Assembly (NCBI RefSeq): GCF_042668085.1
Contig: NZ_JBHVBO010000011.1
Location: forward strand, 1-51,826
Direction: 5' to 3'
Origin: Isoptericola sp042668085
Lineage (GTDB): Bacteria > Actinomycetota > Actinomycetes > Actinomycetales > Cellulomonadaceae
Length of the DNA: 51,826 nucleotides
The position numbers and the translations under genes are program-made. This document shows, piece by piece, positions 33,401 to 40,271 of this stretch (its first letter is position 1; each line of letters starts with the position of its first letter). Under the pieces are notes generated by a model. That model searched no databases, was not told the origin of the DNA, and saw only the letters and a list, made by a program, of their open reading frames with translations.

Positions 33401-34082
33401 GGACGCGGCGATGACGTTCGCCGTCGACGTCCCCGACCTGCCCGACTGGGACAAGAAGCAGCGGCTCGCGTTCGAGCGCGAGATGCTCGGCCTGTACGTG
33501 TCGGACCACCCGCTGTCGGGGCTCGAGCACGTGCTGGCGCGCGCGGCGGACACGTCGATCGCGTCGCTCATGGCGGACGAGGGGCGCCCGGACGGCTCGC
33601 AGGTCACCGTCGCGGGACTGCTCACCAGCGTGCAGCGCAAGATGAGCAAGAACGGCAACCCCTGGGCGGCCGTCACGGTGGAGGACCTCGAGGGCGCCGT
33701 CGAGGTGATGTTCTTCGGCGAGACGTACCTCGCGTACTCGACGATCCTCGCGGAGGACCAGGTCGTCACGCTGCGCGGCCGCGTGCGGCGCCGCGACGAC
33801 CAGATGCAGCTACAGGCGATGGAGGTGTCGCTGCCGGACACGTCCGCCGTCGCCGACGCGCCCGTGCTGGTCACGGTGCCGCACACCCGCTGCGTCGAGC
33901 CGGTCATGGTGCGGCTGCGCGAGGTGCTCGCCACGCACCCGGGCTCGGCGGAGGTGCACGTGAGCGTCGCGGAGCCGGGCAAGCGGACGGTGGTGCGCGC
34001 GGCGGACACCCTGCGGGTCGAGAAGTCGCCCGCGCTGTTCGGCGACCTCAAGGCCCTCCTCGGCCCGAGCTGCCTGTCATGA
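30495..34082 (+). CDS. dnaE: DNA polymerase III alpha subunit (DnaE1)
   Basis: A 1195-residue replicative polymerase. An N-terminal PHP domain begins at about residue 20 (HLHVHTEYSMLDGAARM, AITDHGYLFGAF). The palm has GPGRGSAAGS and MPDVDVDFDERRR with the metal-binding aspartates D436 and D438, then YGSIKAKQALKD, GLKRQWGVHAAGVI, IKMDFLGLRNLTI, RPGPM and AFNKAHSAGYGVVSYWTAYLKANYP. Helix-hairpin-helix and OB-fold (VAGLLTSVQRKMSKNGNPWAAVTVEDLEG) domains follow. The size matches actinobacterial DnaE1. ATG 30495 is taken; the stop overlaps the NUDIX gene start (ATGA). Confidence 0.97.
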   Translation: MPDAGSSTAQPTGTSEDDFVHLHVHTEYSMLDGAARMNDLFSEVSRLGQKAVAITDHGYLFGAFDFWSTAQKHGVKPIIGVEAYVTPGTSRHDRTKVLWGEQHQRRDDVSAGGAYTHMTLWARDNEGMHNLFRASSLASLDGQMGKWPRMDRELLETYGKGLMGTSGCPSGEVQTRLRLGQWDEAVRAAGELQDILGKENFFVELMDHGIEIESRTYKDLLRLAEHIDAPLVATNDLHYTKREDAHSHEVLLAVNSGSTLDEPTYDQGGSRFAFSGDSFYVRSGAEMRRLFSELPQAIDNTLLIAERCDVSFDTKANYMPRFPVPDGEDEVSWFVKEVENGLRRRYPDGISDDVRKQADYEVEVIIQMGFPGYFLVVADFINWAKEQGIRVGPGRGSAAGSMVSYVMGITELDPLKHGLIFERFLNPERVSMPDVDVDFDERRRSEVIRYVTEKYGDDRVAMIVTYGSIKAKQALKDGSRVLGFPFAMGEKLTKAMPPAVMGKDIPLSGIFDPKHERYPEAAEFRAVHDADPEAQRVVETARGIEGLKRQWGVHAAGVIMSSHPLIDIIPIMRRPQDGAVITQFDYPTSEGLGLIKMDFLGLRNLTILDDALENIVMNGKEPVAIETVELDDKATYDLLARGDTLGVFQLDGGAMRSLLRQMRPDNFEDVSAVIALYRPGPMGMNSHINYALRKNGMQKIEPIHPELEEPLAEVLDETYGLIVYQEQVQRAAQILAGYSLGQADLLRRAMGKKKKEILDKEFVPFEAGMKERGYSKPAIQAVWDTLVPFAGYAFNKAHSAGYGVVSYWTAYLKANYPTEYMAGLLQSVRDDKDKMALYLGECRRMHITVLPPDVNDSAAKFTAVGEDIRFGLTAIRNVGANVVDAIIAAREEKGAFTSFTDFLDKVPAVVCNKRTIESLIKAGAFDSLGHPRRALLVVHEQAVDSVISVKRKEAEGQFDLFAGFGGAEEDAAMTFAVDVPDLPDWDKKQRLAFEREMLGLYVSDHPLSGLEHVLARAADTSIASLMADEGRPDGSQVTVAGLLTSVQRKMSKNGNPWAAVTVEDLEGAVEVMFFGETYLAYSTILAEDQVVTLRGRVRRRDDQMQLQAMEVSLPDTSAVADAPVLVTVPHTRCVEPVMVRLREVLATHPGSAEVHVSVAEPGKRTVVRAADTLRVEKSPALFGDLKALLGPSCLS

Positions 34083-34621
34083 CGCGTCCGGGCACCGGGG
34101 GGAAGGACAGCCCGGCGGACGACGGCTCGGCGGACCACCGCTTCCGCGTCGTGCCGGCCGCGTACGTCTACCTGCGCCGCGAGGGGCAGGTGCTGCTGCA
34201 GCTGCGGCAGGGCACCGGGTTCAGGGACGGGCACTGGGCCGCCGCCGCGGCGGGGCACGTCGAGGCGGGGGAGTCCGTGCGCGCCGCGGCCGTCCGGGAG
34301 GCCCGCGAAGAGCTGGGCGTCGTCGTCGACCCCGCCGACCTCGTGCCCGTGACGACGATGCATCGCGGAGTGCCCGGCGGCCCGGCCCTGGAGCAGCGCG
34401 CCGACTTCTTCTTCACCGCGACCCGGTGGAGCGGCAGCCCGGAGATCCGCGAGCCCGCGAAGGTCGCCGACCTGCGGTGGTTCCCGTTCGTCGCGCTGCC
34501 GGACCCGGTCGTGCCGCACGAGCTGGTCGTGCTGCGCGCCCTGCACGACGAGGGGCGGCACGGCACCCGTGTGCCGCCGATCCTGACGGACGGGTTCGAG
34601 GGCGCCGCGAGCGACGGCTGA
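34079..34621 (+). CDS. NUDIX hydrolase
   Basis: A 180-residue NUDIX protein with a complete box, GHVEAGESVRAAAVREAREELGV (starting at G59, R73-E77-E78 core). It should hydrolyse a nucleoside diphosphate-linked substrate with divalent metal; the substrate is not identifiable. The ATG overlaps the dnaE stop, so it is translationally coupled to the replicative polymerase; a nucleotide-pool cleaning role would fit but is inferred. Confidence 0.9.
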   Translation: MTRPGTGGKDSPADDGSADHRFRVVPAAYVYLRREGQVLLQLRQGTGFRDGHWAAAAAGHVEAGESVRAAAVREAREELGVVVDPADLVPVTTMHRGVPGGPALEQRADFFFTATRWSGSPEIREPAKVADLRWFPFVALPDPVVPHELVVLRALHDEGRHGTRVPPILTDGFEGAASDG

Positions 34622-34668
34622 CGGGGCCCCGGGGAGAGGTGCGGGCTCGGCGAGCGTCCCGGGCGCCG

Positions 34669-34683
34669 TAGGCTCGGGGAGTG
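34669..34683 (+). promoter_or_regulatory. Leaderless-type promoter at the PPOX gene
   Basis: TAGGCT (34669-34674) ends 6 bases before the GTG at 34681; no ribosome-binding site. Confidence 0.6.
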
Positions 34684-35085
34684 TTCCGTCTCAACCCCGA
34701 GCAGCTCGTGTTCGTCACCGAGCGGCATCTCGCCACCCTGACCACGCTGCGCGCCGACGGCAGCCCGCACGTCGTGCCCGTCGCCTTCACCTGGGACGCC
34801 GACGCCGGGGTCGCGCGCACCACGGCACGGCGCACGTCGACGAAGGTCGCCAACGCGCGCCGGGCGACCGCCCAGGGAGGCCGGCCGCGGGCCGCGCTCT
34901 GCCAGGTCGACGGCGGGCGGTGGCTGACGCTCGAGGGGACGATCGAGGTGAGCGACGACCCGGACGAGGTCGCGGACGCCGTCGCGCGGTACACGAAGCG
35001 CTACCGGCCGCTCGAGCACGACCCCGAGCGCGTCGTCCTGCGCCTCACTCCCGACCGGGCGATGGCCTCCACCTACATGGCCTGA
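34681..35085 (+). CDS. PPOX/F420-type split-barrel protein
   Basis: A 134-residue protein of the pyridoxamine 5'-phosphate oxidase-like split-barrel fold, closest in pattern to PPOX-class F420-dependent enzymes: FVTERHLATLTTLRADGSPHVVPVAFTWD, RTSTKVANARR and RAALCQVDGGRWLTLEGTIEV. Such proteins bind F420 or flavin; the cofactor cannot be decided from sequence alone. Monocistronic, ending in a terminator shared with the convergent S4 gene. Confidence 0.85.
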   Translation: MFRLNPEQLVFVTERHLATLTTLRADGSPHVVPVAFTWDADAGVARTTARRTSTKVANARRATAQGGRPRAALCQVDGGRWLTLEGTIEVSDDPDEVADAVARYTKRYRPLEHDPERVVLRLTPDRAMASTYMA

Positions 35086-35086
35086 T

Positions 35087-35115
35087 GGTGTGGGCGCCGA
35101 ACGAGCGCCCACACC
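35087..35115. terminator. Bidirectional hairpin, PPOX/S4 genes
   Basis: GGTGTGGGCGC (35087-35097) and GCGCCCACACC (35105-35115) form a perfect 11-base stem with a 7-base loop, between convergent genes. Confidence 0.85.
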
Positions 35116-35123
35116 GATCGACC

Positions 35124-35402
35124 TCAGGCGACGACGGCGGTCTCGTCGCCCTCGGGCAGGGCCACGGTGACGCGGTCGCCGCGGACGAGCTGGCGGCCGC
35201 GGCGGGTCTCGGCCTCGCCGTTGACGCTGACCTCGCCGTCGGCGACAAGGTCCCGGGCGTGCGTGCCGGACTCCGCCAGGCCCGCGAGCTTGAGGAACTG
35301 GCCGAGGCGGATCATGTCGTCGCGGATGGGGACGTCCGTCCCGTCGGTGTCACGGTCGGTGTCACGGTCGGTGTCACGGTCGGTGTCGTGGTCGGCGCTC
35401 AT
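35124..35402 (-). CDS. S4 RNA-binding domain protein
   Basis: A 92-residue protein with a (DTDR)-repeat N-terminal tail and an S4 domain (about 28-92: IRLGQFLKLAGLAESGTHARDLVADGEVSVNGEAETRRGRQLVRGD). This resembles the small YbcJ/YaaA-like S4 proteins; it probably binds structured RNA, and the target is unknown. The ATG at 35402 is used; one at 35420 would lengthen it by six residues. Confidence 0.85.
   Translation of the reverse strand: MSADHDTDRDTDRDTDRDTDGTDVPIRDDMIRLGQFLKLAGLAESGTHARDLVADGEVSVNGEAETRRGRQLVRGDRVTVALPEGDETAVVA
35344..35391 (-). repeat. 12-bp tandem repeat in the S4 gene (DTDR)n
   Basis: Plus-strand unit TCGGTGTCACGG occurs perfectly at 35344, 35356 and 35368 and as TCGGTGTCGTGG at 35380. 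On the coding strand it gives DTDR repeats. Three perfect copies indicate recent expansion. Confidence 0.9.
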
Positions 35403-35448
35403 CCGTCCATTCTCCGGCACGAGGGCCCGGGTGCGGACGCCCGCTGCC

Positions 35449-35463
35449 TAGACTGAGCGGGTG
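35449..35463 (+). promoter_or_regulatory. Leaderless-type promoter at hisD
   Basis: TAGACT (35449-35454) ends 6 bases before the GTG at 35461. The block TAGACTGA plus a GTG start closely matches the one before hisC (45140-45154). Confidence 0.65.
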
Positions 35464-36786
35464 ATCCGACGCATCGACCTCCGCGGGCAGGACCTGACCC
35501 GCACCGAGCTGCTCGGGGTGCTGCCGCGCCCCGAGGTCGGGGTGGACGAGGCCGTCCAGGCCGTCACCCCGATCATCGCCGACGTCCGGGCCCGCGGCGC
35601 CGCCGCGCTCCGCCACCTGTCGGAGCGCCTCGACGGCGTGCGTCCGGAGCATCTGCGCGTCCCGGCCTCGGCCCTCGCCGACGCTCTCGCCGGGCTCGAC
35701 CCGCAGGTGCGGGCGGGGCTCGAGGAGGCGATCCGGCGCGTCCGCGCGGTGCACGCCGCGCAGGTGCCGACGGAGCACGCCACGCAGCTCGCCCCGGGCG
35801 CGGTGGTGCGGCAGCGATGGATCCCGGTGCAGCGCGTGGGCCTCTACGTGCCCGGTGGCCGCGCCGTCTACCCGTCGTCGGTGATCATGAACGTGGTCGC
35901 CGCGCAGGAGGCCGGCGTGCCGGGGCTCGCCGTCGCGTCGCCGCCGCAGAAGGACGCGGGCGGCCTGCCCCACCCGACGATCCTCGCCGCCTGCGCGCTG
36001 CTCGGCGTCGACGAGGTCTACGCGGTCGGTGGCGCCCAGGCCGTGGCGATGTTCGCCTACGGCGCGGCCGGCAGCGAGCCGCAGGACGGCGACGTGCTGT
36101 GCGAGCCGGTGGACGTCGTCACGGGCCCTGGCAACGTGTACGTCACGGCGGCCAAGCGCCTGGTGCGCGGCGTCGTCGGCATCGACGCCGAGGCCGGGCC
36201 CACGGAGATCGCCGTGCTGGCCGACTCCACCGCCGACGCGGGGCACGTCGCGCTGGACCTCATCAGCCAGGCCGAGCACGACCCGATGGCCGCCGCCGTG
36301 CTGGTCACGCCGTCGGTGGAGCTCGCCGGCGCCGTCGAGGCCCGGCTGAGCGACCTGGTGAGCTCCACCAAGCACTCCGCCCGCGTCCTGCAGGCGCTCG
36401 GCGGGCCGCAGTCGGCCGTCGTGCTCGTCGACGACCTGGAGCAGGGGCTCGCGGTGGTGGACGCCTACGGCGCGGAGCACCTGGAGATCCAGACCGAGGG
36501 CGCCGCCGCGCTCGCGGAGCGCGTGCGCTCGGCGGGGGCGATCTTCGTCGGCCCGTGGTCGCCCGTCTCGCTCGGCGACTACATGGCCGGCAGCAACCAC
36601 GTGCTCCCCACCGGCGGCTCCGCGCACTTCTCCAGCGGGCTCGGCGTGCACGCCTACCTCAAGTCCGTGCAGGTCGTGGAGTACGCCCGCGACGCGCTCG
36701 AGGAGCTCGCCGACCGCATCGTCGCCGTCGCGAACGACGAGGACCTGCCCGCGCACGGCGAGGCCGTCCGCGGCCGCTTCCTCTGA
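35461..36786 (+). CDS. hisD: Histidinol dehydrogenase
   Basis: A 441-residue zinc enzyme that oxidises L-histidinol twice to L-histidine with NAD. Signature parts: VQRVGLYVPGGRAVYPSSVIMNV, YAVGGAQAVAMFAYGA, DVVTGPGNVYVTAAKRLV, AGPTEIAVLAD, LISQAEHDPMAAAVLVT and the C-terminal GSNHVLPTGGSAHFSSGLGVHAYLKS. Length is typical. Unlike in relatives it is not next to hisC; a terminator follows and 8.4 kb of unrelated genes intervene. Confidence 0.96.
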   Translation: MIRRIDLRGQDLTRTELLGVLPRPEVGVDEAVQAVTPIIADVRARGAAALRHLSERLDGVRPEHLRVPASALADALAGLDPQVRAGLEEAIRRVRAVHAAQVPTEHATQLAPGAVVRQRWIPVQRVGLYVPGGRAVYPSSVIMNVVAAQEAGVPGLAVASPPQKDAGGLPHPTILAACALLGVDEVYAVGGAQAVAMFAYGAAGSEPQDGDVLCEPVDVVTGPGNVYVTAAKRLVRGVVGIDAEAGPTEIAVLADSTADAGHVALDLISQAEHDPMAAAVLVTPSVELAGAVEARLSDLVSSTKHSARVLQALGGPQSAVVLVDDLEQGLAVVDAYGAEHLEIQTEGAAALAERVRSAGAIFVGPWSPVSLGDYMAGSNHVLPTGGSAHFSSGLGVHAYLKSVQVVEYARDALEELADRIVAVANDEDLPAHGEAVRGRFL

Positions 36787-36790
36787 GCCG

Positions 36791-36819
36791 CCGCACCCGC
36801 CCACGACCGGCGGGTGCGG
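36791..36819 (+). terminator. Hairpin after hisD
   Basis: CCGCACCCGCC (36791-36801) pairs perfectly with GGCGGGTGCGG (36809-36819) with a 7-base loop, 5 bases after the hisD stop. It isolates hisD from downstream genes. Confidence 0.8.
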
Positions 36820-36893
36820 GCGCGCGGAATAGTGTGCCAAGCGGCGTGGTGCACACGGCCGGTCGCGTCGGAGGGGCGTGCGAGCATGGACGC

Positions 36894-39800
36894 ATGCCCG
36901 CGCCGCCCCCTCGCCTCGACCCGGTCGCGGTGGGCGACGTCGTGGGGAGCGCCGCGTTCCGCCGGGCGCAGGGCTATCAGCGCGCGGGCATGGTGCGCAC
37001 GTGGCACTGGGACCCCGACGGGCGGGTGCTGACGGCCCGCGTCGCGGGCAGCGGCGCGCAGCCCTACTCGTGCCACGTGTCGTTCACCGTCGGGGCCGAC
37101 GGGCGGTACGCCTACGAGGGCTCGACCTGCAGCTGTCCGGTGCGCGCGGACTGCAAGCACGTCGCGGCCGTGCTGCTGCACGTCGGCGCCCAGACCGAGG
37201 CGACCGGCGCCGTCGGCACCGCCGCCGGCGAGGAGGACGACGACGGACCCGCCGGCTGGCGCGGACGACTCGCCGCGGTGACCCGGGCCCCGGACACCGG
37301 GCCGCGGGGCCCGGCCGTGCCCGTGCGCGACGGCGGTGTCCTCCCGGTCGCGCTGCGGTTCCGGCTCGACGAGGCGTTCGGCGGCCTGGCCCCGGAGCTC
37401 TCGGTGCGGCCGGTCGTGCCCGGGCGCACCGGCTGGAAGGTCGCCCCCGAGGCGAGCTGGGAGGCGCTGGCCACCGGCCTGTACGCGTTCGCCGACGTGC
37501 GCGCGACGCCCGCCCCCGAGGTACGCCGCTGGTTCGCGGACCTCGGGTCCGCGCTCGGCGACGGGGGCGGGTTCGGCCGCGGCAGGCGGGCCTGGCGGCC
37601 GCTGGCCGCGGGTGGCCGCGGGCTGTGGGCGCTGCTCGCCGAGGCCGCCGACCTGGAGATCCCGCTCGTCGCGCACGGGGCCCGCGACGAGGTGGTCCTG
37701 GCGGACGCGGCCGAGCTCCGGCTGGTGGTCGGGGCGGAGGACGGCGGGGTGCGTCTCGACCCGGTCGCGGCCTTCGACGGCACCGACGCGGCGCCGGGAG
37801 GCCCGCTCGGCACGGTGGGCGACACCGGCCTGTACGCGGTCGAGGCCTCGGGTCGGCGGACCGTGCTGCGGCTGGGGCCCACGCCGCGCCGGTTGTCCGA
37901 CGCCGCGCGCGAGCTCGTCGTCGTGGGCCGGGTGGAGGTGCCGGGCGACGACGTGGCGGAGCTCTACGCCGAGCACCTCCCGGTGCTCCGCCGCGCCGTG
38001 CGCGTCGTGTCCGACGGCTCCGTCGCGCTGCCCGACCCGCCGCGCCCCGTGCTCGTCGCCGGGGTCGCGTTCGCGTCGCCGGAGCACGCCGTCCTGTCGT
38101 GGACGTTCGAGTACCCGAGGCCGGAGCCCCCGGGGCCCGGCGGCGCGGGCTCCGCACGTCGCGTCCCGCTGGACGGGACGGCGTCGGACCCGCTGCGAGA
38201 CCCGGACACCGAGGCCGAGATCCGTGCGAAGGCCCAGGCGACCGTCCGGGGCGTGCCCGGGTTCGAGCGCTTCGACCTCGCCGCCCGGACGGAGCTCAAG
38301 GGCCTGGACGCCCTCGACCTCGCCCACGCCGTGCTGCCCGCGCTGGCGGCCGCGGGCGACGTGCGCGTCGACGCCACCGACGTCCCGCACTACCTCCACC
38401 TGGACGCCGCGCCCCGTGTCGTCGTGTCCGGGGCGCCCTCCGGGGACGCGGACTGGCTCGACCTCGGCGTCTCCGTGACCGTCGCGGGCAAGGAGCTCCC
38501 GTTCGCCCGCCTGTTCACCGCCCTCGCGCGGGGGGACAAGCGGCTGCTGCTCGTCGACGGGTCCTGGCTGCGCCTCGACCAGCCGGTGCTGGGCCGCCTG
38601 CGCGACCTCATCACGGAGGCCACCGCGCTGAGCGACCGGCCGGGCAAGGCGCGGGTCAGCCGCTACGACGCCCACCTGTGGGGCGAGCTCGAGGACGTGG
38701 CCGACGTCGTCGAGGCCGCGGAGGCCTGGCGGCGGTCCCTGGCCGGCCTGCGCGCGCTCGCCGCGGGCGAGCGCGTCACGGAGGCGGTGGACGTTCCCGA
38801 GGGCGTGCGGGCCGAGCTGCGGCCGTACCAGCGACAGGCGTTCGAGTGGCTGGCCTTCCTGTGGCGGCACGGGCTCGGGGGGATCCTCGCCGACGACATG
38901 GGGCTCGGCAAGACGGTCGAGGCCCTCACGTTCCTGGCGCACGCGCGGACGACGGCCCCGGACGCCCCGCCGTTCGTCGTCGTGGCGCCCGCGTCGGTGG
39001 TGGGGAACTGGGCGGACGAGGCGGCGCGCTTCACGCCCGGCCTCCGGGTGGCGGTGATGCCGGCCACGGCGCGCACGATGGGCACGGAGCTGGCCGAGCT
39101 CGCGTCCGGGGCCGACGTGCTCGTGACGTCGTACGCCGTCTTCCGCCTCGAGTTCGACGCGTTCGACGCCCTCGAGTGGGGCGGGCTGATCCTCGACGAG
39201 GCGCAGGTCGCGAAGAACCCGCGCACGCGGGCCCACGAGACCGCCCGGCTGCTGCGCGCCCCGTTCAAGCTCGCGATCACGGGCACGCCGCTCGAGAACA
39301 ACCTCCTCGAGCTGTGGGCGGCCCTCGCGATCGTCGCGCCGGGGCTCTACCCCTCGATGCACCGCTTCAAGGCGGAGACGGCGCGCCTGGTCGACGCCGC
39401 GGCCGCCGACGACGACCCGCAGGTCGTGGCGGCCGGCAACCGTGCGCTCGCGCGGCTCAAGCGCCGCATCCGCCCGCTCGTGCTGCGCCGCACCAAGGAG
39501 CAGGTCGCACCCGAGCTGCCCGAGCGCACCGAGCGCGTGCTGCGCGTGCCGCTCACCCCCGACCACCGCAAGGTCTACGACACCCACCTGCAGCGCGAGC
39601 GGCAGCGGCTGCTCGGGCTGCTGGAGGACTTCGACGCGAACCGCGTGGCCATCTTCCGGTCGCTGACGACGCTGAGGCGCCTCGCGCTCGACGCCTCGCT
39701 GCTCGACGACGCGTACGCGGGCGTGGGCTCCGCCAAGCTCGACGTGGTGACGGACGAGCTGACCGAGATCGCGGCGGAGGGCCACCGGGCGCTCGTCTTC

Positions 39801-40238
39801 TCGCAGTTCACGTCGTTCCTGCGGCGGGTCGAGCAGCGTTGCGCCGCCGCCGGCCTGCCCGTCGTCTACCTCGACGGCGCCACCCGCCGGCGCGCCGACG
39901 TCGTGCGCGCCTTCAAGGACGGCGACGCGCCGGTGTTCCTCATCTCGCTCAAGGCGGGCGGCGTCGGGCTCAACCTCACCGAGGCCGACTACGTGTACCT
40001 GCTCGACCCCTGGTGGAACCCCGCCGCGGAGGCGCAGGCCGTGGACCGCACGCACCGCATCGGCCAGACCCGCAACGTCGTCGTGACGCGCCTCGTCGCG
40101 CAGGACACGATCGAGGAGAAGGTCATGGCGCTCGCGCGCCGCAAGGCCGCGCTGTTCGACGCGGTGCTCGACGACGCGTCGGGCACGTTCGCCCGGGCGC
40201 TCGCGGCCGACGACGTCCGGGGCCTGCTCGACGGCTGA
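36894..40238 (+). CDS. SWIM zinc finger SNF2-family ATPase
   Basis: A 1114-residue Swi2/Snf2-type ATPase. An N-terminal SWIM finger has C79-x-C81-x5-C87-x-H89 (CSCPVRADCKH). A long middle region precedes the helicase core: DDMGLGKT (D667-T674), VVVAPASVVGNW, ILDEAQVAKN (DEAQ box 768-771), TGTPLENNLLELW, and the C-terminal half with VFSQFTSFLRRVEQRC, YLDGA, LKAGGVGLNLTEADYVYLLDPWWNPAAEAQAVDRTHRIGQ. Such proteins translocate on DNA and remodel protein-DNA complexes; the target is unknown. ATG 36894 is the best start, though GGAGGGG is 17 bases upstream; GTGs at 36846/36849 are alternatives. Confidence 0.9.
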   Translation: MPAPPPRLDPVAVGDVVGSAAFRRAQGYQRAGMVRTWHWDPDGRVLTARVAGSGAQPYSCHVSFTVGADGRYAYEGSTCSCPVRADCKHVAAVLLHVGAQTEATGAVGTAAGEEDDDGPAGWRGRLAAVTRAPDTGPRGPAVPVRDGGVLPVALRFRLDEAFGGLAPELSVRPVVPGRTGWKVAPEASWEALATGLYAFADVRATPAPEVRRWFADLGSALGDGGGFGRGRRAWRPLAAGGRGLWALLAEAADLEIPLVAHGARDEVVLADAAELRLVVGAEDGGVRLDPVAAFDGTDAAPGGPLGTVGDTGLYAVEASGRRTVLRLGPTPRRLSDAARELVVVGRVEVPGDDVAELYAEHLPVLRRAVRVVSDGSVALPDPPRPVLVAGVAFASPEHAVLSWTFEYPRPEPPGPGGAGSARRVPLDGTASDPLRDPDTEAEIRAKAQATVRGVPGFERFDLAARTELKGLDALDLAHAVLPALAAAGDVRVDATDVPHYLHLDAAPRVVVSGAPSGDADWLDLGVSVTVAGKELPFARLFTALARGDKRLLLVDGSWLRLDQPVLGRLRDLITEATALSDRPGKARVSRYDAHLWGELEDVADVVEAAEAWRRSLAGLRALAAGERVTEAVDVPEGVRAELRPYQRQAFEWLAFLWRHGLGGILADDMGLGKTVEALTFLAHARTTAPDAPPFVVVAPASVVGNWADEAARFTPGLRVAVMPATARTMGTELAELASGADVLVTSYAVFRLEFDAFDALEWGGLILDEAQVAKNPRTRAHETARLLRAPFKLAITGTPLENNLLELWAALAIVAPGLYPSMHRFKAETARLVDAAAADDDPQVVAAGNRALARLKRRIRPLVLRRTKEQVAPELPERTERVLRVPLTPDHRKVYDTHLQRERQRLLGLLEDFDANRVAIFRSLTTLRRLALDASLLDDAYAGVGSAKLDVVTDELTEIAAEGHRALVFSQFTSFLRRVEQRCAAAGLPVVYLDGATRRRADVVRAFKDGDAPVFLISLKAGGVGLNLTEADYVYLLDPWWNPAAEAQAVDRTHRIGQTRNVVVTRLVAQDTIEEKVMALARRKAALFDAVLDDASGTFARALAADDVRGLLDG

Positions 40239-40271
40239 CCCGCCGTCGCGACCCCGTCCGTCGTCGGCGCG

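Noticed and set aside
30345..33530. A 1061-codon minus-strand open frame opposite dnaE
   Set aside because: Low-complexity Arg/Val/Asp translation; dnaE motifs on the plus strand are unambiguous.
36841..36893. A longer SNF2 protein starting at GTG 36846 or 36849
   Set aside because: No ribosome-binding site suits them better than the ATG at 36894, and the added residues resemble no SNF2 N-terminus; kept only as an alternative.
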